Shown piece by piece: positions 26,501 to 38,241 of a DNA stretch of 64,000 bases (position 1 is its first letter; each line of letters starts with the position of its first letter). Under the pieces are notes generated by a model. It saw only the letters and a program-made list of their open reading frames with translations. It made no database searches and was not told the DNA's origin. The stretch spans positions 85,370-149,369 of the forward strand of contig QJNS01000198.1 in NCBI GenBank assembly GCA_004154925.1, given 5' to 3'. A program made the position numbers and the translations under genes. This stretch comes from Monosporascus cannonballus (lineage: Eukaryota > Ascomycota > Sordariomycetes > Xylariales).

Positions 26501-29100
26501 TTTCGGAATACTTAACGCGTAAAATAATTTATATAATAATTATAATACCTTAAAAAATGCAAAAAGCTTTATTCTTAAATTTAAAAACTTAATGGATAAT
26601 TAATTATAAGGTTAGAACTTGGGAGTAAAGGAATTTACGGACAAAATTAGAATTAATTGTAGATTTCTAACTTTTAAAAGCATTTTTGATCCAGAAAGTA
26701 AGGTCCAAAAAAGCGCTTAAAAGCACAAGGTTTAACTGTTCGCTAAAGCTGAGGTTTAGTAACTTGCTAAAAATATAAAACCCGCGGAATATTTATAGGT
26801 TTACCGCAAGAAAAATGATATAAAAAAAGTTTTCCGGAAAATATATTTAATAAGAACTATAGGTAAATTAATTTATTCGTATATATTTAAAGTTAGGCTC
26901 GGAACTTCAATAAGTAAAGAAAATTCCCATAATTAAAAAAACTTTGCTTTCCGTATTTTTATATTTAAGAAAAATAAAAAAACTAATCGTAAGTATTTAT
27001 TTGAAAAAGTAAAAAGTTACGAAAACGAAAAAATCTTAATAATATTAAAAACCGCGGCACTTATTCCATAAACGTTACCGTAATTTACGGAAATAACAAA
27101 ATATGTTTAGCTTTAAATCGAAATTAAAAAGAATTAATTATTTATTTCCGTTATTATAATATATAATAAAATAAAAATACGAAAAGCTTTATATTTTCCA
27201 TATAGTAATTACGATAAAGGCATTATAAATATATTAAAAAATTAGGCGAAATATTTATTAAATCAAGGATTTATAAAGATTAATTAATTAAGCTATTTAA
27301 ACTATTAAAAACTTTTAATAAATATTTTAAGCAAATTTTAAGAAAAATATTAAAAAAAGATTAAAGCGTTTACCGAACGCGTAATATAAAAAGAAATACC
27401 GATTATATAAATTAAATCCAAATTAATTCCTTTAAAATAGGTTTTTATATATAAATTTAATAAAATAATTGGCTAAAATATTACAAATTATATATTTACT
27501 TACGCAGTAATTTCTAGAAAATTAATTTGCTTATTAATATTTATGTTATTATGTTCGTAATTAAAGATTTTAACATAGCTATAATTATAATTATTATATT
27601 CGATTTTAAAATTAATCAATTTAATATCGAAATGATTTTTTAAACGTTTTTCGTAAGAGATAAATTAAAATAATCTGCGTTTTTCTCGATAGCTTTAAGA
27701 ACAACGAAATATGTACAAAATTTGAACAAATATTATATAAACTTAAGAATTTATTTTTATTATAATATTAGGAATTTTTTTTTACAGAAATTAGGGCCTA
27801 TCGTATTCTTAAAAAAAGTGGTATTTGTTTTATAATAAGTAACGTACGTTCGTTCTTATATTTTTTGTTAATAATTTATTATTTTTCTATTACCGAAAAA
27901 ATTAATATTAAGCCGATAAATTATTTTTGAAATTAAGGAAAATATATAAAGGTAAAAATTAAAGCAAAACGAATTAATTTCTTAGTATTTAAGTAATCCG
28001 AAATAAATTAAAAATTAGTAGAAATACGTAAATTTTATTTTATATATAATAGTAATAATTCGTTTAAACGTAATTTATGTAATTTTCGTATTATTAAAAT
28101 TTCTAAGTAATTTATCGGATAAATATATTAAAATAATTAATAAGATAATTCGTTATTTTTATTATATATATTTCTTAATAATTGTATACGGAGGTAAAAA
28201 TATGGAAACCCGAATATTATTAATTATAAAAACCGTATTATTTATCGATAATACCGAAACGCAGCGATTTTTCTAAGGTTATATAATATTTTTTTGGAAA
28301 ATTAATTTTGTACAAAATAATTTATTAAATAATAATAATAATTTTCAGAATAAAAATTATATTATTTACATTAAAATATACGGTTAAACAATTATAACTT
28401 TAAACGCTTATTTCGGGATATAAAGCTGATATAAAATTAAACATAAATTACCTTTTTTAATAATTAATAAATATTTAAAGTCGTAATTGGAAAAAACAAA
28501 AAAAAATAATATTTAATTACGTTATATTAATATATAAAATATATAATTATGTTAAAAGTACATCCGTAAATTATTTAATGTAACTTATTTACTTATAATT
28601 TAAATACTTATTAACAAATTTTTACAAGTTTTTTCCAAATAATAATTCGAATATTTTAAATTATTTTTTAATTTATAGGATTTATAGTAAATATAATCGG
28701 AAATATACAAAAACAAATAAAATACGTAATATTTCATTGGATTTAAGGCCTTCGGAGCAAATTTTCCTTATTCTTTTGAAAATAAAACTCAAAAAATTAT
28801 TACTGCTGCTGTTATTATATCTGTGGCAAAAGTAAATCGAGGATTTACTTAACCAGGGCTAGCATTTATGCGCGTACTGTAAGCGCCGCAGTACCGGCAG
28901 GCGCAATAACGGCAGGCGTACCTGTACTTTTTTGTTTTTTTTTTGTCTTATTTTTCGAAAAATATATAAATAGTCGTATAAAGGCGATTTATCTCCTGTG
29001 ATTTCGATTAGCATTTTTTTAAAAGTATAAAACGAGGGGTAAAAAAATATATATATATACGGTAAGGGGCATTATTTTCGAACGCTTTTACGAAGCATAT
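23526..29100 (+). pseudogene. RIP-inactivated Copia Gag-Pol remnant
   Basis: This is the AT-rich interior of element A, once a Gag-Pol polyprotein (capsid, aspartic protease, integrase, reverse transcriptase, RNase H). Landmarks on the plus strand are listed here. A reading LIDNNGAKYLVNFKDLF from about 24954 matches the protease active-site neighbourhood, with the Asp-Ser-Gly triad altered. NIYQI followed by a stop and then ITYNVIFDKDIFY at 26328-26408 matches the conserved Copia stretch between integrase and RT. FFVNNLLFFYYRKN at 27861-27902 matches the RT YVDDLL box with both Asp codons changed GAT to AAT, a RIP-type change. The order is protease, integrase, RT, which is diagnostic of Ty1/Copia rather than Gypsy. 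No functional product is possible. Confidence 0.75.
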
Positions 29101-29520
29101 TACGGCGGCGCGGGCGATAATAAGGTTACAATTAATAATTAATAAAAAAATTAAAAAAATAAAAAAATACGTATACCGATATATAAATATACCCGGAAGC
29201 GTAACGTTAATAACGATTACTTACGGTAACGTTATAATACGTATTATCGGAACGGCCGGCAAACGCAGAACGTAAGCAGCCGAAGTAAGGTTTGGCGTAA
29301 CGCGCTTTATATATAGGGCGCTAACGGGACGGGCAAACGGGCATTACGGGGGTCGTAAGCGTGGTAATAAGCGCGGGCGCGGGCAAGACAAAAACGTCTT
29401 ATTTGCGTTCGGTATCGGCCGCGGCGTTTACGGCAGTAACAGCGGTAGCGGCGGCGGCGGCAGCGTCCGCGTACGTTATGCATATTACATAAATACAAAT
29501 AGCCGTAACGTATTAAACTT
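28840..29520. other. CpG-rich island inside the degraded Copia element
   Basis: Two GC-rich patches (about 28850-28925 and 29100-29500) sit in otherwise AT-rich DNA between the RT/RNase H remnant and the right LTR. The second is packed with CG dinucleotides, including a run of GCGGCGGCGGCGG near 29449-29461. On the plus strand, 29221-29500 holds roughly thirteen CA against four TG. Open frames on both strands here are arginine-rich or low-complexity and not convincing. The origin is unknown: possibly a captured host fragment or a GC-rich untranslated region of the element. Confidence 0.5.
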
Positions 29521-29994
29521 AAAAAAATATTTATTATAATTATTATTAATAGGTTTAAATAAAATTATTTAATAATAATTATAATTAATAATTAATATAC
29601 TTAATAATTTATAATATACATAACGTATATACAAAAAATTTAAAAAATTATATTTAATAATAATATCGTAATTATTTTTTCTTAGTATAAGGTATTTATA
29701 AAATTATTATGCGAATCGAAAAAAAAAAGAAAAAAGATTTCAATATGCGAAAATAATAAAAAAAATAAACGGACAAAACGTAAACTCCATTATTTTATTA
29801 CCTGTTATTACAGTAATAATAAAGGAAAACAAATATAATAATAATTTTTCCTTCATATATCTAATATATATATAACTTATTTTTTATTAATTAAATTAAT
29901 TAATTATATTATTTTTTTTGTTATGATAGTTGTTTGGAAATCATAAAAATTACGATAAGCAGATTTAAAAGAGCATTTTTTTATTTTGGGGGTG

Positions 29995-30112
29995 TATCGT
30001 GGAATAGGGGTATCTGTGTTAGTTATCAAACTTTACAGCACCCGGAAGAACTTTATTCCGGCGCTCCCACAGTATATAAAGAGCTTTCTAGCTACCGCTC
30101 CTTGGAGCTCAA
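29995..30112 (+). repeat. Right LTR of Copia element A, first part
   Basis: Aligns with 23339-23458, starting TATCGTGGAATAGGGG, where the expected TG start has become TA. It stops at the CTCAA target site where the Gypsy element inserted, and continues at 36888. It carries a few C-to-T changes but is much less damaged than the DNA to its left. Confidence 0.88.
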
Positions 30113-30498
30113 TGTTACGACCCGACAAGCTCCGGTCTCAAGAAACGGTCAGGCAGGATCACACGGACCACCTCCCGGGTCACGTAATAGTAATCACTGC
30201 CAAGCCAATAATCATCAATAATCAAAAATAATCCCAAGTAATCGTAATTACCACCAACGGCATAATTACAAGTAATTAAGCTAAAAAAGAAAAGGATATA
30301 TACGTTTATTAATCCCATAATTTAAATAACTTTAATTTATAATATTTATTAATATTAATTGTTTGTAATAAAATAATTCCGGTATTATGAAATATAATAT
30401 AATTACTATATCCATTATTTAAATTTCCACGATATTTCTATTAATATAAACCCGTCGACTTAAGGTTTAATAATTGGTTAAACCGCCTAGCCGTTATA
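30113..30498 (+). repeat. Left LTR of Gypsy element B
   Basis: 386 bp, starting TGTTACGACCCGACAAGCTC. The outer 110 bp keep normal composition. The inner half is RIP-shifted and ends GCCGTTATA, where the right LTR has GCCGTCACA. Confidence 0.9.
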
Positions 30499-33400
30499 TG
30501 TTACAAGCTTTTGTTTAATAATACCGTTAAACTTTAAGCAATATTCAATACTGTTAAAATATCGACCAGCATTTAGGAAACCCCTATTTAGCAGCTTTAG
30601 GCTCGAATTCGGGAGCTGGAAAAAGAAGTCCGATAATTTAGGGTTATACCTACCTAACCCTCTTTCGTTCGCATAAAGCCAAAGAAACCGGAACTTTACG
30701 ATGGAAAAAAACAACCCTTAAACCTTCTTAACTTAGGTACGAATTTATTTTCGCTTTTTAAATCTTAATAACCTAGCGGATATAATCCTAATAATAAGAA
30801 TATGCCTAATAAAAAATGCGGATAATTAATTTAAACTTATTATGAAAAACTTTTTAAAAATAAAAAAAGTAAATAAGAAAAATTTTACTAATAAAATCTT
30901 TTTAATTTATACCAATTTCGAAAATAAAGTGCATAATAATTTCGGCAATCCGGATAAAAAATGATTAACGATTTAACAACTTTTATAATTCCGATAAAAA
31001 AGATCCGCGTTTAAGTACGTTATAACCTTTAAGGGTTTTACGGCTAAGACCGGATAAAAAGATAACAAAACTAACGCCTTTATTAATATATTTTATAAAG
31101 GGTTAAAAAACGATATAAAAAATTAAATTATTTAAATTAAACAATTAATTACCCTGGACCGGTATATCCTAAAAGTAATTAAAATTAATAACCGATAATT
31201 TAAAAAATAACAGAAAAAAAAAGGATAATACGTTTTACGTTCGGGATATAAATTTAACTAGGGGAAAAAATAAAACGTATCTTTTACTTTTTATAGAACG
31301 GCGCCAAAACTTATGGAATTCGGCGTTACCTACAGATAAAATTGGAACCAGATTAAATGCTTTAATTGTGGCAAAATAAGACATAAAGCTTATAAATATA
31401 AAAAACCCAAAAAATTACGATAGGATAACTGGACCCTTATACCAGAAGAATAATCCAGGAATAACCAAGAAAACGATAATAATGTTATTAACATAATCCA
31501 AACCAAATACGTATCAGGCTTTAAACAAAAGGTCCAATAAGAATTATTACGATAAAAGATTCGACGAAAAATACGAAAAACTAGAAAGCTAGCTTAATAA
31601 ATATTACGAACATAATAAGAAACGCTATAAGGATAATTATACGAATACCGGGATTAAATAGAAAAACTTTACCCCGAAATATTTGATCGATACGGCAAAA
31701 TGCATACCATATATTATCAACAACGAAAATATCCCGATTACGAAAAATGGAAATAATATATTTACGCATGAATTATTTGCATATATTATAAGAGATTCGA
31801 TTTTTTAAACCGTACTAGGTATAATAAAAATAACAAATAATAATATCGATAACTTCGAACCATAGCCCTAGAAAATATTTAATAATTGGCCGAAACGGAA
31901 AGTTGGCCCGAAAAAAAATAATACCTGTAAAAAAACCTTTTTTATTATTATAAATAATATAATTACCAAATAAGAAAAAAGTTAATCCAGCGTACGGTAA
32001 AAAAATATTATTAGAAAACTATTACGGATTTCCATTTCGAATTAGTATTTACGGCTAACCTTTACAAAAAAAAACTATTAAGGAAAAAATACGTTAATTT
32101 ACAGGAAATCTTTGGAACGATAGCTAAAACGACGCATAATAAGATATAATTACAAACATAAAAGAACAATTTATTTAATAAAAAAAACTGTAAAAAAATT
32201 AAAAATAATTAATACGGCTTAAAGAAATAATACGCCGATAATAACGACAAATATAATAGCTTAACGCGCTATATACAGAAATACAAATAAAGTTCGATAA
32301 ATTCGAATAAAAATTAAAAGAAAAAAATTATTTATAAAAAAGCTACAAAATAACAAAACTTAAAGGAATTAAAGGGAACTCCTGAAAAAGGCTTTAAACG
32401 TAACGATTAAAAACGTTAACGACCTTATTACGTTAAATATATAAATCGGAACGTATTGGTATACCGTAATGGTAAATTGAAAAATTTTAGGCGGAAATTA
32501 TATTATACCGGATATGGGTAATAAGTTTAATTTATTATGGAAATATAAATTAGAATTTTATATAATAATAAATACCGAAAGTTAGGAATTCGCTTACGAT
32601 AACGGAAAAATTATATGCGAAATTAATTACTTTAAGATTTTTATCCAAAGACGATATTAAACGGTTAATTTTAATATCGTTTTATTCGGAAATTATAATA
32701 TAATCTTAGGATTACTATAAATACGCCAGTACGAAATTTTAATTAATGGCGGAACTGGCTAAATAAAGTTCATTTTATTTTTTATTAACAAATAAAAAGA
32801 AAAAAAATTAAGATTTTAATATTTGATCGATAATGGCGACGAATGCAAATAAAAAGATATAATAAATACCTTATTACTTAAAAAAATAAAACATAAAAAA
32901 ACGGATATTAAAAAAAATACGATATATCGTTATTATTATTAGAACGAAATTAAAACAATTAAATAACGATCTGGAATAATAAGGACAATAACCCTAGAAA
33001 TTAGAAAATCTAATTAATATGTTACCATAATATTACAGATATAAGCAGTTCTTTAAAAAGGAGCTCGATACGAAATTATTAGAACATAATGAATAAAACC
33101 ATGAAATAATTTTTAAAAAAAGATTTTCGACAAAATTTTACCTTATTTATAATTTTAACGGAAACGAATTATGCATTTTTAAAAAATACCTAAAAGATTA
33201 GTTATAAAAAAGATGGATTTAATTTTCGAAATTACTAATAAAATATTTAATATTTTTTATATTAAAAAAACGGAAAATTACAATTTATAATTAATTATCG
33301 ATAATTAAACGATATTATTATTAAAAATTAAATATTATTACCCTTAATTACGGAAATAAAAAAACCGATTTTACGGAATTAAATAATTTACAGCATTCGA

Positions 33401-36400
33401 TTTTAAAAATAAATATGACCTTATTAAAATTAAGAAAGAATATAAATGGAAAATAACTTTTAAGATAAAATACGGATTATTTAAATATTTGGTTATACTA
33501 ATAAAATTTATAAATATATTAGTAACTTTTTAACGAATAATTAATTACGTATTACGAAAATATCTTAATATTTTTGTCGTTTGTTATCTCGATAATATTC
33601 TTATTTTTTCGGAAATAAAAAAATATATATATAAAATACGTTCGTAAAATTCTTTAAGTTTTATAAAACGCAAAATTACTTATTAATATAGAAAAAAGTT
33701 AATTTTATATATAAAAAATAAAATATCTGGGATATATTATTACCTTAGGACATATTAGGATAAACTCCAAGAAAATCGCTGTAATTACAAAATAATAAAC
33801 GCCAAACATAATTAAAGAAATATAGGCATTTTTTGGATTCGTTAATTATTACAGAAAATTTATTCGAAACTTTAGTAAAATAATTATATCCTTAACGAAT
33901 TTCATAAAAAATTTTTAAATAAATATTAAATACGGAAAAAATATTTTAAGATATTAAAAATACAATTATTAACGAATTAATATTAATTATATATAATTTA
34001 AACCGTTTCGTTAAATTAAAAACCGATATTTCGGATTACGTATTAAGCGCAATAATCAAATAACGAAATAATTAAGATCAATTATATTTTATTATATTTT
34101 TTTCGTATAAATTAAAAAAAACCGAACTTAATTACGGTATTCCAAATAAGGAATTTATGGCTATTATTATGGCATTTCGAAAATTTAGGTATTTTTTAAG
34201 AGAAAATTTATACCAGATTAAAGTTTATACGGATTATTAAAATTTTATCCGATTTACCACGATTAAGGAATTTATAAAATAATAATTAAAATATGCGGAA
34301 AAATTGACGAATTTCGATTTCGTTATTATTTATAAAAAAATTAAAAAACAATAAAATAAATATTTTAAATAAGTAATTAAATTTTGAAAAAAAATTAATT
34401 AAAATTAGCTATATAATTTTTGATATTATTATAAAAAAATATTTACGCTTATGACAAATTGCGATAATTCGGGTAATACCTTATAATATATATTAAAAAA
34501 TTTAATAACATAATAATGGTTTTTTAAAAACGGATAAAATACAAATTTTAAAAGAATGTTAAAAAGATTTAGTACGAAAAATATATGAATATTAATTATA
34601 CGGATATCCAGAGATTTATAAAACTTTAAAACGATTTTAATATATATTTTTTTTTCTTAAAATAAAATTAACGATATAAAAAATTATACGGTAATACGAT
34701 ATTTATGCCAAAGCAAAGATTCGACGACATAAGTTATACGGAGAACTATAGCCATTATTAATTATAAAATAACCATAGTATTTAATTATATTCGATTTTA
34801 TTATTAAGTTTTTTATATTAAAAATTTTAATTACTGAAATATATTACGATAATATTTTCGTAATAGTTAACTGATTTACGAAATTTTCTTATTTTTTATT
34901 ATATTATAAAGATATAAACGTTAAATAGTTAATATATATTTTTTTAAAATATATCTTTAATATGTATAAATTATTAATAAAAATTATATTAAATAAAGAA
35001 TTAATATTTGTATTAAAATTTTGACAAGACCTTATAGTATAAATCGGTTTAAATTATAAATTATTTAACGTATTTAAACCTTAAATAAATAAATAAATAA
35101 AACGAATAAATTAAATTTTAAAAACTTATTTATAATATTATATTAATTACGAATACAATAATTAGGTTAAAAAATTACCGATTATTTAATTAACTTATAA
35201 TATTAGTTATTACGAAAGTATTAAAATAATATTTACGAACGCAAATTTTGGTTTTATTTTAAAAGTTTATAAAGAAACGTGCAATAACGGTTTAATTAAT
35301 ATCAAAATAATCCTTACGTTAAAATAATTATAATAATTATATTAAAAAATAAAAACAGAATTAAAATTCGTACGAAATTAAATAAACAAATATTATAATT
35401 AGAAAAAGTTAAAAGGATTAATTTTTAAAAAAAGGAAAATAGTTTTTTTTGCTATAAAAAATATTTAAACAGAACGATTTAACAAAAAATTCGATTTTAA
35501 ATATATTAGCCTATATAAAATTGCCAAAAAAATCTTAAAAAATAATTATTAATTAAAGTTTATATTAAAAGTTAAACTTTATTTAATTTTTTATATTTTT
35601 TATTCGAATTAATAGCAGATATAATTAAAGTATATACGGCATAAAACGACGTAAAAATGAAAAACGAACGAATATACGAAATGAAAAAAATATTCGATAT
35701 GCGAAAACAAAACGGACTTATTTAATATCTAATTAAATGGAAAAAGTACCCAGATTCCGAAAATACCTGGGAACCCGTTAAAAACCTTATTAACGCTTAG
35801 CGCTTATTAAAGAATTTTTATTAATAATAACGGGTATATCTTAATTAATAATCGATTAATTAATAACCGGGATATTAGGTTAATCGATTACGGCTTACGT
35901 TAACGTAATAGTCGTAACGGCAGCCTTTAATTATTTTTATTCCCGATATTTTTATTTTTTTAACTTATTTAACGATTAAAATTTACGTTATATTATAATA
36001 ACGCTTTTCGAACGAATTAACGCTTTTTATTTATGTAAACGAATAAAACGAAAAAAAAACTTTATTTATTTTTTTCTAATATTTACGTTAAGTTTTGAAA
36101 TAAAGCTGCTAAAACTTTAATAATTGTTTTTCGGCAAACATTTTTTTACATTTTAAATGTTAATTTTTATAACGAATATTTTGTAAAAAAAAATGGATAT
36201 ACCGGTACCATTATAAAACTGATTCCAATTAATATATTCCTTATATTTTAAAATATTTTTTATTATTTTATATTTTATGTTTTTCGAAAAATAATAAAAA
36301 ATAAAGCATAATTTCGTAACCAAATTCGTTAAAGGCTTTTATAAGGTTAATACGACGAACGGTAAAAGAACGGGGAATACGACGAATTTTAAAAATACGA

Positions 36401-36496
36401 AATAACATAATTAAAGCAAAAAAAAGGGATATTTAGCAAACGAAAAAAAAGAAGAAAAGAAATCTTAAGGGCAAGATTTGGGGAGGGGGGAAATCG
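30499..36496 (+). pseudogene. RIP-inactivated Gypsy Gag-Pol remnant with chromodomain
   Basis: Interior of element B. The Gag zinc knuckle reads CFNCGKIRHKAYKYK at 31358-31402: C-x2-C-x4-H-x4-C with the last Cys turned to Tyr (TGT to TAT). The RT box reads VVCYLDNILIFS at 33576-33611, the YLDD second Asp changed to Asn (GAT to AAT). The RNase H motif KTDISDYVLSAIIK lies at about 34019-34060. The C-terminal chromodomain reads IKWKKYPDSENTWEPVKNL at 35732-35788, followed by a probably natural TAG at 35798. Chromodomains on Gypsy integrases target insertion to histone-marked heterochromatin, which fits insertion into another element. The altered residues are the direct footprint of RIP on conserved codons. 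Confidence 0.82.
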
Positions 36497-36882
36497 TATT
36501 ACGACCTAACAAATTCCGGTCTTAAGAAATGGTTAGGCAGGATTATACGGACCACCTCCCAGGTTACGTAATGGTAATTATTGCCAAGCTAGTGATTATC
36601 AATAATCAAAAGTAATTTTAAATAATCGTAATTATTATTAATGGCGTAATTACGAATAATTAAGTTAAAAAGGAAAAGGATATATACGCTTATTAATCCC
36701 ATAATTTAAATAATTTCAGCTTATAATATTTATTAATATTAATCGTTTGTAATAAGGCATTTCCGGTATTAAGAGATGTAATACAGTTACTATATCCATT
36801 GTTCAGATTCTTACGATACTCCTGCCAACATAAACCCGTCGACTTAAGGTTTAATAGTTGGTTAAACCGCCTAGCCGTCACA
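36497..36882 (+). repeat. Right LTR of Gypsy element B
   Basis: 386 bp, the same length as its partner. Here the inner (left) end is RIP-shifted, TATTACGACCTAACAAATTC, while the outer (right) half is normal and ends CCTAGCCGTCACA. The CTCAA duplication follows at 36883-36887. Confidence 0.9.
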
Positions 36883-36887
36883 CTCAA

Positions 36888-36956
36888 TTCTACGCAGACA
36901 ATTATCACTTCCCACACTCTATGCAACCTTTTCTCGCGATCAGCCTAACTGTGACA
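36888..36956 (+). repeat. Right LTR of Copia element A, second part
   Basis: Continuation of 29995-30112 after the nested element. It starts TTCTACGCAGACAATTATCA and ends CTAACTGTGACA. Unlike the same part of the left LTR it is unmutated. The CCAGG duplication follows at 36957-36961. Confidence 0.9.
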
Positions 36957-36960
36957 CCAG

Positions 36961-37382
36961 GAATGCTCCACGAGGAGGAATGGAGGATAGATAAGCCCGA
37001 AAACCACATTTTTTACGGCAGTTGGCAGCAGGGGGCTGAGGTCCCTATTTGCCTTCTCCGGAAGTATGTCTACCTACTTGCCTCGCAACTTTTCGCAGCC
37101 GGAGTCGTCCAGGAGGATATGTATTTCGTAACCGCCATGCGAGTTACCCTCGAGACCCAAAACCCCGATTCCGACCTCAGGGGTTACCTAGCCGCCGCCG
37201 CAGAATGGATTTTATCCAGTGGCGAAACGCTTCGGAACTCGATTGAGAACCGCAAGACGACTCTTGATGGGTACGAATGCGGACCACTGTATAATATACT
37301 GCATAATCATGCTGGGAATGAGGGTTTTCTACCCATGGATAGGTGTGAGATCCTGACATCACACACAGAAGCATATAACTGA
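36961..37382 (+). pseudogene. Second exon of the retrotransposon-split unknown gene
   Basis: Resumes the frame broken at 23338. The duplicated CCAGG supplies an intact acceptor (AG at 36959-36960), and the exon starts GA ATG CTC, completing codon 115 as Arg. It runs 139 more residues to TGA at 37380-37382 with no stop or frameshift. Visible features are a charged start (MLHEEEWRIDKPENH), a hydrophobic helix-like stretch (LLRKYVYLLASQLFAAGVV) and an alanine run in GYLAAAAEWIL. No known domain is recognised. An ATG at 36963 could start a truncated 139-residue protein driven by the LTR, so this exon might still be expressed alone; that is speculation. Confidence 0.72.
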
Positions 37383-38233
37383 AGAAAAGTGTATTAACAG
37401 GTTGCCTGACCTCTAGAAGGTCCTAGCTAGAAAGTGAAGGTAGCGAACCCTCCTTTTATACACGTAAATACAGGTGGAGCCGGGAGAAAAAGGTACCAGG
37501 GGTACAGGAAGTAATTTCTGCTAGTGCTGACTGGCTTTACTAGGTCTGACAATAGGGAACGATGGAACTGGTGGCGAGACCGCTTCCAGGATCTCACCAA
37601 AGATATGCAGGGGGCTAGGCCATATGACGCTGCACGTATGATGAAGAAGTTTGAGGAAATTGTCGACTTTGCAGGAGATTAAGGCTTGGAAGGATATGGA
37701 AGGCTGGTAAACAGAAAGCCCATGCTGGACGTTTGACGCCTTCTCTATCAAGGACGACTCATTCGGTACTCTGCACGACCTCGCGCCACTAGAGGACTAC
37801 GGGGACGATGGCACTATATCTTTTGGTTTGATGGAGGTTGCGACGCGATGCCGACGGTTTCCCATAGCTGCTAATATTTCCACTCCGTTTATATGCGATT
37901 TCCGGGTCCTAGGAACGCAGACGGCTTGAATAGCTCTTAAACAATTCCATAATGAAACGATTCTTTGTACGAAGTTTAGCGGGCTTCTTTGTTTACCAAA
38001 AGGCACATGTATAATCCCCCTGAGATCTGTCGGCCTTCATATATATCCGGCCCACGTCGCGCCTCATGACCGAACGAAAGATACCCTTTCCCAAAGGGAC
38101 TTCTTCATGCCGATAGGTGAGGACCACTTTTTATTTTCGTATGTCACTCATGTTTTATGATTACGACATGATTCTGGACCTAGAGAACCGTGAAAGTGAG
38201 CCGGAAAGACCGTGATACGTTAGATACAGCCCT
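37383..38233. other. Intergenic region, no gene recognised
   Basis: Normal-composition DNA with only short, overlapping open frames on both strands (for example 37521-37751 and 37797-38006, minus) that resemble no family I know. It could be a decayed gene, but I cannot support one. Confidence 0.55.
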
Positions 38234-38241
38234 GTCCGCGG

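Larger units (their letters stand above)
30113..36882 (+). mobile_element. Ty3/Gypsy chromodomain LTR retrotransposon (element B), nested in A
   Basis: A 6770-bp element with two 386-bp LTRs (30113-30498 and 36497-36882). It is bounded by a perfect CTCAA duplication (30108-30112 and 36883-36887) and inserted into the right LTR of the Copia element. A purine run, GGGGAGGGGGGAAATCG, precedes the right LTR as a polypurine tract. Plus-strand landmarks in Gypsy order are a CCHC zinc knuckle (31358-31399), the RT YLDD box (33585-33596), an RNase H motif (about 34019-34060) and a C-terminal chromodomain (35732-35800). It therefore belongs to the chromoviruses. All frames carry stops from G-to-A and C-to-T changes, so it is inactive. 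It is younger than element A. Confidence 0.9.
23339..36956 (+). mobile_element. Ty1/Copia-type LTR retrotransposon with a nested insertion (element A)
   Basis: LTRs at 23339-23525 and 29995-30112 plus 36888-36956 are each 187 bp once the nested Gypsy element and its duplicated CTCAA are removed. The target-site duplication CCAGG is perfect (23334-23338 and 36957-36961). The internal region, 23526-29994, is heavily RIP-mutated but keeps recognisable Pol landmarks on the plus strand in Copia order. These are a protease-like IDNNGA (near 24957), the integrase tail before RT (26328-26408) and an RT catalytic box FFVNNLL (27861-27881). A purine-rich polypurine-like tract (TTTTGGGGGTG) precedes the right LTR. 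Without the nested element it is about 6.84 kb. It is dead: stops occur in every frame. Confidence 0.88.

Noticed and set aside
29307..29498. Arginine- and tyrosine-rich minus-strand ORF
   Set aside because: Produced by the CpG-rich composition of the island; no start context, homology pattern or conserved domain.
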